Assembly (NCBI RefSeq): GCF_000276665.1
Contig: NW_004955435.1
Coordinates: forward strand, 1,570,380 to 1,634,379
Direction: 5' to 3'
DNA from: Chinchilla lanigera
Taxonomy: Eukaryota > Chordata > Mammalia > Rodentia > Chinchillidae
DNA length: 64,000 bases
Under the pieces are notes generated by a model, which was given only the letters and a program-made list of their open reading frames with translations, ran no database searches and was not told where the DNA came from. How positions within the stretch are numbered: position 1 is the first letter of the stretch; every line of letters begins with the position of its first letter. Both the position numbers and the translations under genes were made by a program. This document shows positions 12,116 through 23,366 of this stretch, one piece after another.

Positions 12116-14173
12116 ATTTTATTAGAGCACCCTTCACCAATAAATTCTTATGATACTGAAAGTACTTGGGAAAAAGAGAAAATGTGCTGCATGTTAGTGT
12201 TCTATTATCTAAATCCCTTCACATTTAGACTCCTACATTGCTTTACAGTCTGGATCATGCTTAACTTTCTGTTTGTAACTTAACATCATGCAAATGATTT
12301 ATCACTTGCTTTACCATCTGTGCCTTCTGCAAAATCTAGGTTACATTATAAGATCTCTGTGTATTTTATGTCCTACTAAGATTTGACTAAATATTTTGGA
12401 GGATCTTCTAATGTATGTGTAAGTCTTGACTCTCCCTTCTATGATATTTCCTAATGTCATAATATGAATTAAGAGCATATGAATTAATCAATAATAATTA
12501 ATAAGTTTTTGACTGTGACATATGCCAAATACAATCAAGTCCCAGAGGGCAACACATACAGCATGCTACAAGTCTGTCACAATATGTATGATTTATGTAT
12601 GTAAGTACTAAATCATAATCAATCTTCATTTAGAGAAATCATACATTTATAAAGCAAAATAAGTCAGCATTTAAACTACTTGTGTCAATGACAACGGTAT
12701 CTAAAACTATCCTACTCTACTATGTCATTAAAGTATTGCAATTTATTATTGTACATACCAAGGAAAGCACTTCATGCAGGAAAGTTTAAAGTAAGATGGA
12801 AATAAAATAGGACATTAGTGCTTTTAAAATGACATACTGTTTCATATATCCCAAGTAAAATGCACAATGAACAGTATTTAAGAAAGCAACTTGATGGCCT
12901 ATTGACAAATTTTAGTGGGCCCATTTCCCATAGAAAGTATACATAGTTGAAATACACAAAATCTCTCTGTTTTAATTACTGAGATTTGATAGTCTTCATT
13001 ATAATAAATTATTTCAGCTATAATGTTAAAACAAAGATGTAGCACACAAAGCAAAATTAAACAAAGGTCCAAATGGGATATTATTAAAATGTCAAAGTGA
13101 GTAAGCAGATGGAGTTTATATGGCTCAGTGGATTAGTCACCAAGCGCCATTACCTTGGGGACTCTGGTGAAATCTAGTCTCAGCAGAATGATCAGAAAGT
13201 AAAAATAAAGGATATACACAGAAACAAATAAATAGTTTCGTATGTGCTCCCATTTAGAACCCAAAGGTTTCTATTTTTTCTTTCCTTTCTATAATCACAA
13301 GGCTACGAGTTTATAGTCCTGCCACATTTTTATCAGAGATTTTTTCCCTCTAAGGTTATGTGCAAGGAAATTATAGGAAAGATTGTAAATTGCAGATTTC
13401 TCGTGCCCGTCTCATAACCAGGCACAGAAGCTGGATGTAAGCAGGTGCTCTCTAATGGATCTACATACAGCACGTGTGGGGTGGCACCACTCAAAAGCAG
13501 TGACTCTGTAATAATCCCATAAAGAATAAATTAATTTTTTACTGTACTTCACCTTGTTTGGCTCCTTAAAGCAATTACTAGTACCCATCCTTTTCAGGCA
13601 TAAGTTGAAATGTAGGCATTTAGATTTGCAAATTTCGACAAATCATCTTGACTTTCATCGTGTCTATAAGCTTTAGCACACATCAAACCTCACGGTCTGT
13701 ACTAACTAGTAAGCTAAAATTTAGAACACAGACAACCTGAAGGAAAAATGAGAATTAGTGGGAAGGCTTTTACCTAGATCTAATAAAGTACTGTCCAGAT
13801 GTTTCCTGACAAAAAGAAAGTAGTTGCACGGTACACACTACAGATTGTGAAGGGTACTTTCTGGATAGTGTTTCAGTAAAAGCCTGGGACTGTCAGGGGT
13901 GACACTCTACTACAAAGGTAAACACTTGCCAAACGTAGATTTCCCCGACACAGGTAATACTTGAGACAGTAGTTGCAGCGCAGTAGTAGGCCCGTCACTA
14001 CTCTGGAGGCAGAAGTCACAGCAAACTAAGACTGGAAAATGACAACCCAGTGGACTTGGCACTAGAAAATGCTGCGTTGTTTTGGTTTGGTTTGGTTTTG
14101 GCTTTTGAGGTTTAGGTTTTGGTTCTTTCTGTGTAACATAAATAAACACTGACTTCATTAACATTTATTCTGA
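12116..14173. other. AT-rich unique sequence
   Basis: No gene, RNA or clear repeat recognised. A T/G-rich patch with repeated 'ggtttggttt' units lies at 14079-14130. Confidence 0.4.
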
Positions 14174-14293
14174 TTTTAGAACTACTTTGAGTCTACTCGT
14201 GCTAACCATGTATGTATGTGTATATCTATACCTAGAGGATGGCTAGATAGTAATTCTAAATATATATGACAGTAAATATAATTAAGACGTTGC
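14174..14293 (+). repeat. Local 120-bp duplication, copy A
   Basis: This segment runs from ttttagaactactttgagtc to ttaagacgttgc and has a partner of identical length at 15323-15442 in the same orientation. By hand I count about 14 mismatches and no gaps, roughly 88% identity. The flanks do not match. I do not recognise it as a known repeat family. It has no open frame of interest. Confidence 0.85.
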
Positions 14294-15322
14294 AGTAAAG
14301 GACTAAATTGAACGTAGAACAGGAATCTGTGATTGCTACATGGTGCCTACTATATCACCGCCTTGTTTCCTTACTGCAAGACTGATAAGAATCTACAAGC
14401 CCCTGGAGCCCAAGGGATCTGAACATGCCTGATGGAAATTGGAAATCAATAGGAGTCTATAATCACGAGCAAATGGCATCATTTTCACTGGAGTAAAAGA
14501 TGACAGGCATCGTAGAGCTTGTACAGAAACTGTTACACATGGGGCCAAATGGTGCCTTCTCTCCTTGAGTGTCCTGATGCTTCCTAGGTCGGAAACACCT
14601 GGTTTTTTGATTGTTTGGTTAGTTGGCTGCTTATTTTTTTTAACGCAGTGCTTGCTTACAAGAGAAAAACAAGTTACTCCTTTGTTTTAGCCAACAAAGG
14701 AAGAGCAACCTTAGTAGTCTATTTGTGCTAGTTAGATAATGAATATTTTTCTGAATTTATTGGAATGGGAAAGAATTCCTTTTCTGCATTTGGTGCTTCT
14801 GTGTATGTACACAACTGGTACAAAGTGTGCAAATGTCTACAGGAGCTGAGAGATAATTTAGTCTCCAGGGTCATCTCGTTCTGACCTCACTTAAGCAAAG
14901 TCTACCCATGCAGTGTGGAAATGAGAATTACTACCTACCAGGGGCAAGCTATCCAAAACTCTTTAACTTGGATGCAAAATAAATGCCTATTTTTGACCCA
15001 AGTGAAATTACATGGCCTTTTCTTTTCCTGATTTTTTTTCATCACCCATCATCTACTGTATCCCACTTAAAACTGTTCTTGAACTCACTAGCTCTGGCAG
15101 AAAGACACAGAGCGGTAACGCTAACATGCAGTCATGAAAGACATAAGTGCATCTCCCCACAGGAAGGCAGGCAACGCCTCAATGATGACGGCCCCCAAAC
15201 ACGCAGAGATGTCACTCCTTAGACAACCTGCCATAAAAAGATTTCCTAAACACAAACCAAGGCTGGCTGCAGAACACTCCTTGGTATTGCGTTCACTCTT
15301 TGAACAAAAGAGGGTGTGCTGG
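14294..15322. other. Spacer between the 120-bp duplicates
   Basis: About 1 kb of unique sequence. Short overlapping frames at 14983-15328 have no recognisable domain. Nothing marks it as a transposon body: no polymerase motifs, no terminal inverted repeats and no A-tail. Confidence 0.4.
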
Positions 15323-15442
15323 TTTTAGAACTATTTTGAGTCTATGAGTGCTAACCATGTGTATATGCACATGTCTACACCTAGAGGATGGATAGATAAT
15401 AATTCTAAATATATATGACAATAAATATAATTAAGACGTTGC
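15323..15442 (+). repeat. Local 120-bp duplication, copy B
   Basis: Partner of 14174-14293: same length, same orientation, about 88% identical. Both copies share 'ctagaggatgg', 'taattctaaatatatatgac' and the end 'taattaagacgttgc'. The sharp boundaries on both sides suggest a discrete element or a small segmental duplication. Confidence 0.85.
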
Positions 15443-16765
15443 CTAGGTCAGTTTTCAAAAGACTATATCTAGCCAAATGCCATTTCAAACATTTTTGAAA
15501 ATATAAAATGTGCTACAACGCTGTTATGTCAGTGAAATAAATAAAAGCTTCAAGTGTTGCCCATGTGGGATGGCATGGCTTCACTTGCGGGCATTTTTGA
15601 GGTTGGGGTAGTTCTCAGACGAAGGTGCTAGGAGTAAGTATTGTTCCTGAGAGTACAAGAATTAGCTTGTTATCTCAGGTATAGATTACTAGTTGCCAGT
15701 ATCCTCAATGCAAATAAATAAGAGAAAACAGCTCTAGCTACAGATTTCTACACCTTCTGCATTTCTTTTCTTCAAGTAATTTAATTTACTGTAAGGAAAT
15801 ACTGGCCCAACATATGCAACAAAAAATAGCTTGTACAGTATTTTACACGGATAGCACAAAAATAAACATTTGTCTATTGAAATGTGTACATCTTTTCCCA
15901 TAGAGTTTAATTTATGTCATGTGTTTTAGCATCTGGAGTGGCGCGACGTAATTTCTCCTATAGAAAAAGCTCCCTCCCTGCCATGGATTCAGAAGCACTT
16001 TCTCAAGTGTGAAATTCTACAAACACGAGGCTGGTGCTGAGCTTAAGTGGAAAGGACATCTACTTATAGGTTATAAATCGGCAAGAATCCAAGAAGTTTC
16101 TCCCTAGGCTTTCAGAACCCACCTGACTTCCTCTTCTGGGTTGAATGTAGTATCCTCTCACAGGAATTCTGGCAGGCCTGTACTAGTTGTTTAACGCCTG
16201 TTTTTCTTCAAAAAGTTCCACTTGTAGATTCACATTTTCCAAAATATATGTGCATATCAGAAATGTCATTTTTCTAAATGTTCTCTTTTCTTGGGGAGGA
16301 GGCTTCCTTTCACATTGTATGTACAGTATATTTTTGTTTTACGGTAATGAATAATAATATGCAAACTTCTAAAAAAAATTAAGTAAGAACATAGAAGGTC
16401 CTAACGGAAAGGCAAGAAAATAGGGCAAGAGTTTGTTTCACACTTCGTTGCTTTTGGCAGAACCAAAAGTCAAATTCTCGCGAGCGTCCACAACAGCCAT
16501 GGGCATCTCTGCAGGGATAAGGAAGTAAACCAAACGAGTGCACTGACTTAAAATTTTGACATTGACAAAGGTATATATTTCATAAGTATAATTGCAAAAT
16601 GAGAAATCACTGCAAAAATATCAAATAGGAAATACTATTTTTATTTTAACTTCACTTTACTTAATGTCTATAACTTCTGCTGCTTTCGTGAACCTGCTTG
16701 TTCAAGTTTGTAAGTGTATGTCTAGGCAAGGATTTACCACAATGAGCATTCAAAATTCCGTAAAC
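15443..16765. other. AT-rich unique sequence
   Basis: No gene or clear repeat recognised. Confidence 0.4.
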
Positions 16766-16766
16766 T

Positions 16767-16840
16767 GGGCCTGGGGATGCAGCTCAGTTGTAACGGTATT
16801 GCCTTGCATGCGGGAGGACGTGGGTTCAACCACGAGATAC
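16767..16840 (+). repeat. Diverged ID-like SINE with microsatellite tail
   Basis: Reads 'ggcctggggatgcagctcag', then 'ttgccttgcatgcgggagga' and 'cgtgggttcaaccacgag', that is A-box and B-box regions of a tRNA-derived SINE of the ID type, more diverged than the young copies. Its 3' end continues directly into the GA-rich tract at 16841, where an A-rich tail would be expected. Confidence 0.7.
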
Positions 16841-16901
16841 AGAGAGAGAGAAAGAGGGAGAGGAAGAGGGAGAGGAAGAGGGAGAGGGAGAAGGAAAGGG
16901 G

Positions 16902-16933
<32 letters not shown>

Positions 16934-16953
16934 GAGAGAGAGAGGAGAGAGAC
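16841..16953 (+). repeat. (GA)n / (GGGAGA)n microsatellite
   Basis: About 110 bases of pure purine on the plus strand: AGAGAG runs with interspersed GGGAGA units. It produces artefactual Arg/Glu-rich and Ser/Leu-rich open frames on both strands. It probably expanded from the tail of the preceding SINE. Confidence 0.95.
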
Positions 16954-18254
16954 TTCCATAAACAGTTCTCATCCAGGACTCTGTCAGACATGCAAATACT
17001 TCCAGCAGGTAGCACTATCGGAAAACATGTTCCAAACTCCCATAAAACTGTACAATATTATGCTTTCCATTAAAACTTTTGTAAGTTCTTGGGAAGCTTA
17101 ACCAGAACAATGTTTGTATCCACAGCCTAATTCTGAATGTGACTGTTTTGGCTGCGAGTTTTAAATCTTTGGCCAAAGAATCTAATGAATTTGAGCTGAA
17201 ATCTTGACCAGAACATTTATTGGTTGCCACTTGTATGAATCTCAGTCGATGAGGTTATGCCATAAAACGAGGTTCCATTACAAATGCAGAATGGCAGTTG
17301 TGTCTGTGTTTTAGGCAGGAAAAATAAAAATAAGGCTTAGCTTTGAGATGAATATAGTTTAAATAAATTATTCTGGGAAGGTATGCTAAATAATATTTTA
17401 AAATTTAAACACTATGTAAAAGGTAACAAAAAAAACACAGTTTTGATCTCTGAAGAAAAACCTGCATGCCTTTCAAAATATAAAGGTGGTTTTCCATAGC
17501 TGAAATAGAGCTATGTTACCTAGAGCTGTGGACCTCATGAATTTTGCCAATAAACTCAATGGCTATACTTATGTTATTTACAAAATCCACCACATTGAAC
17601 AAGACAAGGTTTCCTGCTATAGTTGTGGTGTGGATTTTATGTGCACATGCAGAAATATAAAATAATACACTAGTCACTGATAACGAATTGTACACTCGGG
17701 GGCCATCCGGTTATTTGGGGAGTTCTGGGTAGTCATTCAATGTCAAATACCTTTCCTTCCTTTTGTGGCTCTCCTCAGGGATGCTCCGCCCCGTCTTCAC
17801 CCCTCGCCGCCCTTTCCATCTCACTGGTTCTCCAGCGTGCCGTCGCCTCTGCTCCTGCTCTCCTGCTGCTGGGTGTTGCTTCCTGTCTGCTCCAGCAGCT
17901 TCCTCCGCACTCCCCTGGTTGCACCAACTTTAGTAGGTATAGCAGAGGGGGACCCGCTGTGGATTTTGAGGGTAGGCGCCAGACAGGATGAAGGACTAAG
18001 CCCTGCTGAAAGCAAGGCTCCTCGGAGCTTATACACTATTATTCTCCCAGCTCCCAGCTCCAAGCCTGCCCCTCCTCCTACCTTGCGGAGTGCATGGCTG
18101 CCGCTTTCTCTGATCATGCCCCTTGCTTCTCTCTCCAGGACAATGGGCAACCAGGTAGACCAAGCTGAGCCTGAAGGTGTCTGGTAGAAAGGGAACCCAG
18201 GGGTAACCCTTCAGTAATATGGGCCGGGGATTCCAGACTGTGGCTGTGAATGGA
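16954..18254. other. Unique sequence, GC-richer from about 17740
   Basis: AT-rich until about 17700, then pyrimidine-rich and moderately GC-rich (17740-18180). Open frames of 109-140 codons overlap on opposite strands at 17765-18187, which reflects composition rather than coding. No domain recognised. Confidence 0.4.
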
Positions 18255-18266
18255 AGATCGGGATTT

Positions 18267-18375
18267 TTGTTTTGTTTTGTTTTTTTGTTTTGTTTTTCTC
18301 CGGTACCGGGAACCGAACTCACGACCTTGCGCTTGCCAGGCAGGTGCTTTGCCGCTGAGCTAAATCCCCAGCCCC
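18267..18375 (-). mobile_element. Young ID SINE
   Basis: Minus-strand ID: head complement 'gctgagctaaatccccagcc' at the high-coordinate end, tail complement as a T-rich (TTTTG)n run at 18267-18297. A perfect 12-base duplication agatcgggattt flanks it (18255-18266 and 18376-18387). It inserted next to the L1 fragment that follows. Confidence 0.93.
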
Positions 18376-18387
18376 AGATCGGGATTT

Positions 18388-18895
18388 ATTATATCCTTAA
18401 ATAGCCCGGATGGAATAACGAAAATGCGGCACATATATAAAATGGACTAATCTTCATCCATAAAAAGAATGAAATTCTGACATTTGTGACAATGTGGGTG
18501 GGACCCCCGGTCATTAAGCTAAGTGAAATAAGCCAGGCAAACGAAGGCAAGTCCCATATGACCTCACTCATGCAGGTCATGAAAGCCAAAAAAAGTTGAT
18601 CTCTTCAAAATTGAGAGTAGAACGGGAGTTCCCAGAAGCTGGAGGAGAGGGTCGACAGAGGGATAGAGGAAAGTCCGTCTGACTTGTACTAACTTACAGG
18701 TAGGTAGAAATCAGTCCTGGTGCTATTGAACAGCAGAGTGACTAGACAATAATAATATGCTGACAATAACAACATGCTGTCTACTTCGGAACACTACAGG
18801 AAAGGATATTCAATGTTGTCACCATAAAAGAATATTGGGTACTTGAGGAAAGACGGTATCCAGTGTATACAGTATCCAGACCACATGAAGATGTA
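18388..18895 (+). mobile_element. L1 LINE 3' end, sense
   Basis: Sense L1 end-of-ORF2 motifs: 'aatgcggcacatatataaaa', 'ccataaaaagaatgaaattc', 'gctaagtgaaataagccagg', then 3' UTR motifs 'cagaagctggagg' and 'agcagagtgactagac'. It is 5'-truncated and frameshifted. The 3' border is approximate because the tail has decayed. Confidence 0.75.
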
Positions 18896-18949
18896 TGGTT
18901 TAAGTGTATGGGTTAGGAAACTGTTTAAAGCATGATGACAAGGCCAGAC

Positions 18950-19470
18950 CTGCAGCTGCAGCTCGTTGCCTGGGCTGGGGTGGGGCCGCGGGGTACTCAC
19001 TGCCACTGGGAGGGAAGCCGAGGTTCCGCGAGGGTGGGTGTGCGTCTTCCGTCCCTCTTCCACAGTGACTGCCCCACACGCAGCTCACAGCGGTTCCCTT
19101 CCTCTCCCTCCCTCAGCGCAGCCTCTGGGCCTCGGAGACCCCACCAAGGGAAGCGTGCAAGTCCAGGCCACCCTCCTCTCCTCCGTCCTGCATTCCTTCC
19201 CCCTCATCCCGTCTCTGCCCCGGTCCTGGACGGGCTCCTCCATCCACCAGGGCTGCGGGCGCAGGGAGTCGCGTCCGCTCACTCCCGGGCCCTGGTCCTA
19301 TTGCTTCACGCAGCTCCGCTGAGCGGCTCCCTCCAGAGCTGGTCCAGACCCCTAGAGCCCTCATCCGCTCGCTGATTCTCCTGTCCCTGTGCCTGCCCGG
19401 TCCTCTGTCCCCACCCGGAGGAAGCGCAAGTATGAATCGCCCCCTTTCATTCTGCACCCTTGCTCCCGAG
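18950..19470. other. CpG-rich, CpG-island-like block
   Basis: About 520 bases, by hand about 60% G+C with roughly 33 CpG dinucleotides, dense compared with the AT-rich surroundings. Overlapping frames of 118-147 codons on the plus strand and 122 on the minus strand are low-complexity Pro/Ser/Arg-rich and not convincing proteins. No TATA box or splice sites that I would defend. It could be a promoter-associated island, a degraded GC-rich repeat, or a GC-biased conversion hotspot. Confidence 0.5.
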
Positions 19471-19600
19471 CCACCCCACACTGGCTACTAAGTTGTTCAT
19501 ATGTTATAAGAAGCACTCTGCCTGGGGATGTAGGAGCTTAGTCTGGGTTCCGGTCCCTGCGTATAAACTGTCTAAAGCTTTTAAAAACAAAAAATGCCCA

Positions 19601-19709
19601 GGGGCTGGGAATTTAGCTCAGCGGCACAGCGCCTGCCTGGCAAGTACAAGGTCGTGAGTTCCATTCCCGGTACCAGAAAAATACCCGCCCCCCCGAAAAA
19701 AAGAAAAAA
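19601..19709 (+). mobile_element. ID SINE, sense
   Basis: Starts ggggctgggaatttagctca, with 'agcgcctgcctggcaagtac' and 'gtgagttccattcccggtac', then an A-rich tail interrupted by a C-rich patch (19684-19695). The duplications are not clear. A shorter degraded ID-like fragment may lie just upstream at about 19519-19560. Confidence 0.88.
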
Positions 19710-20234
19710 GGCCTAGCTTGAATGTTCTACCAGCTCAGACTGGAGAGGTCCAGCTTGAAGTTGAGTGGAATTTTTAAACAGTTAGTATATTTCTTGTTGA
19801 TCTGCATCTGGAACAAATGTCCACATTCTCCACACAAGAGTGCCAGGAAGGATTTCTCTCGCATTAGAAGGTGAGTTCCAGGAGGCGGGACTGCACTGTC
19901 TGATGCACTGTTTCTACTAGGCTTAAAATAGGCAGTCAGTTATTACCAGTTAAATACATGTGCGGCTGGATAAACATATTTGTCTTATTGAGTTAGCTAT
20001 TATCGATCAGAAAGCACGAGGAAGTTTTGAGGCCAGGGAAGAAACCGTCCCGAGCACTGGAGCGTAGGAGACAAAGGGCGGCATCATGCAACCTGGGAAC
20101 ATGCAAATGTGCGCTGCTGCACGGCGGGGCTGGAGGAACGGTAACCTGAAGGGGAACGTGCCGGGGCTGGGATGGGCACCTTAAGGAAGATCGCCAAAAG
20201 CAAGGGTGTTCTCCCCCTGATCAAAATGATCAAA

Positions 20235-20337
20235 GGGGCTGGGGATTTAGCTCAGCTGCAAAGCGCCTGCCTGGCAAAGGCAAGGTCGTGAGTTCGGTTC
20301 CCGGTAGCGGAGAAAAACCAAAACCAAAAAAAAAAAA
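20235..20337 (+). mobile_element. Young ID SINE, sense
   Basis: Complete ID body followed by an A-rich tail (20312-20337). A 9-base duplication gatcaaagg overlaps the head at 20228-20236 and recurs after the tail at 20338-20346. The pol III A and B boxes are intact by eye. Confidence 0.92.
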
Positions 20338-20450
20338 GATCAAAGGAAGGAGAAATTGTGACTATGAAAAGGGACTTACGAATTTTAGCTTCTTAAAATA
20401 AACGACTTGGAAACTTTTGTAGCTGTGCAGAGGTCCATCTCTCCAGACGC

Positions 20451-20487
20451 AAACTTTTTCAAACTTTTTCAAACTTTTTCAAACTTT
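20451..20487 (+). repeat. Short tandem repeat, 10-bp unit
   Basis: Unit aaactttttc occurs three times in tandem with a fourth partial copy. Confidence 0.95.
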
Positions 20488-21720
20488 AGCCTCTTCTTCC
20501 CATGTTTTCCCCTGTTCCTCTCACAGGCAAGTGTGAATGCAAAAGTTCACTGTCATGTACACACCTAGCACCTAGTTGGGAAGCTGGTGGCTAAGAAAGC
20601 TTATAGGAAAAGCCAAGGAAGAAAGTAAGTAGGAAAGGCTTTTCATCTTGCTACCATCCACCATGATGGGGCCAGAAACGAAATCTCTTCTGCCTGGCGT
20701 CACTGAAGTTGTTGCAATCACCCCACCAGCTGACCCGGGACCCTGTCCAGAGCCTGAGGTAGGAGGTTGTATGCAGATAGTGAAGTAATATGGGAAAGAA
20801 GTTTCCACAACAGCATTGGTTTCCTTGCTTCCAGCAAATGAGGACCCTATTCCTCTCCTACCACCTTCCCCTTCCACGAGAAATTTACGAATATCCATCA
20901 TCTTTTTGGTGAGAGAGAAGAAACGATCAAGTAACTCATAAGACGTGCTACAGCTTACAAAGAGGAGCAATTAAAAGGTGTCACGTATTTACCAACTAGC
21001 TCACCTGTAGCCCAGCACATGGGACTAGGAAAATCCTTCACACTGCTGAAACAATCCAGCCTCCTGCTGAGAAAACCGAGTCAGCCTGACAGCTCCTGGC
21101 TTAATTACTTCAAACTTAAAATAATTAATAAGTTCCTCATTTTCCAACAGGAAAGCACTTAGCACTGCTCAATAAAATAATTCATAGCCTACATAGCTTG
21201 CTGCAGCGAGAAGATTTTTTTCCCCACTGTAACTTTGGGTAATTTATCTGCTGCACATTAGAAATGATGTTTTCTTGCTGAGCCTCTCACAGGAATGTGA
21301 GTTCCAATCATTACATTTCTTCTGGCAAGCCCAGCGTTCCTCAAATGCACCAGGGACGGTCTTGCTTCTCCTCCCACCCCTTACAGATCTTTCTGAGTCA
21401 CGGGCTTCATTGCAAATGGTCTGAGAAGAGTTTCAGCTCCAAATCTAAATATTTGCTTAAAATAAATATAGGCAGACCGTGTGGGGAGGAGGCTGAGTGG
21501 AACGAAGAATGGGTACCAGAAAGGAAATTCAGGAAATAAAATATAGTAGTGAGATGTCACCGGGGATCTTGCAGGTGCCGCTTAAGGTAAGACGGGTGCA
21601 CTAGGCGGTGCACCTACCTGGTGAAATGGTTTAAACAGAACTTCGTTCATCTCTATGTGAACTTCTTTCAAGGGGAGGGATTTCATTTGAAAAGGCATAA
21701 AGGAGAGCAACTGAGAAACT
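20488..21720. other. Unique sequence, possible conserved non-coding element near 21000-21290
   Basis: A minus-strand frame of 132 codons (20572-20970) has no recognisable domain. The part 21060-21290 is AT-rich with TAATTA/TTAATTA-type homeodomain core sites (21103 and 21124 region), which would fit an enhancer, but this is only compositional inference. Confidence 0.3.
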
Positions 21721-21877
21721 TGTGGTTTCTCAAAGGTCCTATTTTTGATATCTACCCTAAAAAGAAAGTGTTTGTTCCATGCTCCATAGCTTATTTTTAT
21801 GCCAAGGCTGTTGGAAATTCTGTCAGGTTGCTGAAAAACAGAGTAGGGAGGGACGGGGGACAGTGACAAAAGGCCAG
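21721..21877 (+). repeat. Diverged duplicated segment, copy A
   Basis: Begins 'tgtggtttctcaaaggtcct' and contains 'ctaccctaaaaagaaagtgt'. A diverged partner lies at 23038-23186 in the same orientation, sharing both motifs in order plus 'gttggaa', an AAAA-rich 'aacag' block and a G-rich end followed by 'aaaaggc'. A short open frame (21621-21866, 81 codons) crosses it, and its translation resembles that of the partner around LWFLK and YPKKKV. I do not recognise the family. Confidence 0.65.
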
Positions 21878-21944
21878 ACTGCGTGTCCCTGGTGAAAGCC
21901 AGGCCTTTACCAGGAGCAGAGTGAAGGAGGCTCTCAGACCTAAT

Positions 21945-22080
21945 ACACTGATTCTCAAAATCAGGGCTTGCAAGAAAAGCACCTGAGAGCCTGATAAAAT
22001 GCTCAGTGCCAGTCCCATCTCCAGAGACTTTGGTGCAATAAATCTGCAACTAGACTTGGAATCTGCATCCTAGATATAAG
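21945..22080 (+). mobile_element. MER5-like non-autonomous hAT element
   Basis: Motifs 'ctgattctcaaaatcagggc', 'aaaagcacctgagagcctga' and 'tctgcatcctagatata' recall the MER5/Charlie MITE layout. It lies between the two diverged duplicates. Confidence 0.4.
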
Positions 22081-23037
22081 ACTCCACCGTTGTGATCATG
22101 GGATCAGTGGTCTACACCTGGAGATGCTGCTGTTACCAGGGAACCAACGCAGGAGGGCAGGGCTCCCCTCAATGGCCCAGGAACACTGCTCCCATGAGTC
22201 CTGGGAGACAACTGACACTAACAGTCACTGCTCTCCAGTGGTCTGCAGCCAGAATGCCGAAGTATTTGCGCCCCTTTCAACGAGATGAGCTGCTATCAGC
22301 AAAGAGAAGGACTGCAGCAATGTTGGCAGTGCCCGCTGAAACTTGATGTGACCCAAACCTTGCTTGCCCGTTTGGAGGGGGAAAAGTCCATAAGTAGCTA
22401 GGAGAAAGCTATCCCCTTTTATTCCAGATAGTAATATTTTTTAAGTTATCATTAAATGTCCACAGGTCCTTCCCCAAGGAAAGGGGATTTTACTGACCCT
22501 CCCTTTGATGGAAATGCCACCTTCACAAGGACCTGACCGAGGGCTGTGACACAAAGCCCTTGTGGCCATGGCCATCACCGTGCAAGCCACGCCAGTGGGG
22601 GTCCATGAGGCTGTCCGCATAGATGAGGATCCCACCTGCAGTGGTCACAAGAGCCCAACTGGTAGCAGAAAGCCCCGAATACAGTCTCGCATTCTTTCAG
22701 ACTTTACCTTAGGCTACTGATGTTTTCTTTATGATCAAACCTTAAAGCACCTACTCTTGCCTAAAGAGGAAAGCCATCTTGCATTTTGACAGATCTCTGT
22801 GTTAATAATGATAAAGTGTGCCTCCAACTCTCCAGAGAGCCAAACTTTACCACAGGATGTTAGCAAGAAACAGCCCACAATGGGAGCCTCCTTCCTGTGC
22901 TGTCTGTATGATTTGGGCCGCATCATCCTCCTCTCGGGAGGACAGTTTCTTTGTCTACAAGATACGTGTAATAATAAGACCCAGCGTACAGAGTTCTTAT
23001 TGAATGAGAGAGTTTGGTAGAATGCAGCAGAGAGAGC
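22081..23037. other. Unique sequence, no gene recognised
   Basis: Mixed composition. Short frames on both strands lack any domain I recognise. Confidence 0.4.
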
Positions 23038-23186
23038 TGTGGTTTCTCAAGGCTCCTGTGTTTCTTACCTACCCTAAAAAGAAAGTGTATGCTATCCGAA
23101 GTAAATTACTTTCAGTGGCAAATTTGTTGGAAGTAAGGCTGTTAAAAAGAAACAGGGTGGAGAGGGTGGGAGACAGAATAAAAGGC
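23038..23186 (+). repeat. Diverged duplicated segment, copy B
   Basis: Partner of 21721-21877, about 1.3 kb downstream and in the same orientation. It shares 'tgtggtttctcaa' and 'ctaccctaaaaagaaagtgt' exactly and other blocks with substitutions and small gaps, about 70% identity overall by eye. An open frame at 23004-23336 (110 codons) carries the matching LWFLK and YPKKKV peptides. This could be an unclassified interspersed repeat or an old local duplication. Confidence 0.65.
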
Positions 23187-23345
23187 TTTTACCTGCTTCA
23201 GGGTAAGAGAAATTTTAAGTACTACTTATTCTCACTCCCCTGCACATCCATACTCTCAGAACTTCGCCTCTATCTCTATCACCATAATCCCAGAACAGAC
23301 CATGGTGTGTGCTTCGTGTTCCACAAATACCTTTAGAATAAGGGA

Positions 23346-23366
23346 AAAGGAAGGAAGGAAGGAAGG
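23346..23366 (+). repeat. (GGAA)n short microsatellite
   Basis: About five GGAA units. GGAA repeats can bind ETS-family factors, but this tract is short. Confidence 0.85.

Noticed and set aside
16592..17101. 169-codon frame and overlapping minus-strand frames
   Set aside because: They cross the ID-like SINE and the GA microsatellite; the Arg/Glu and Ser/Leu runs are repeat translation.
18932..19481. Overlapping frames of 118-147 codons on both strands
   Set aside because: GC-rich DNA has few stop codons. Both strands are open at once, the peptides are low complexity and no domain is seen.
20235..20310. tRNA-like sequence with A and B boxes (also at the other ID sites)
   Set aside because: These are ID SINEs with A-tails and target-site duplications, not tRNA genes.
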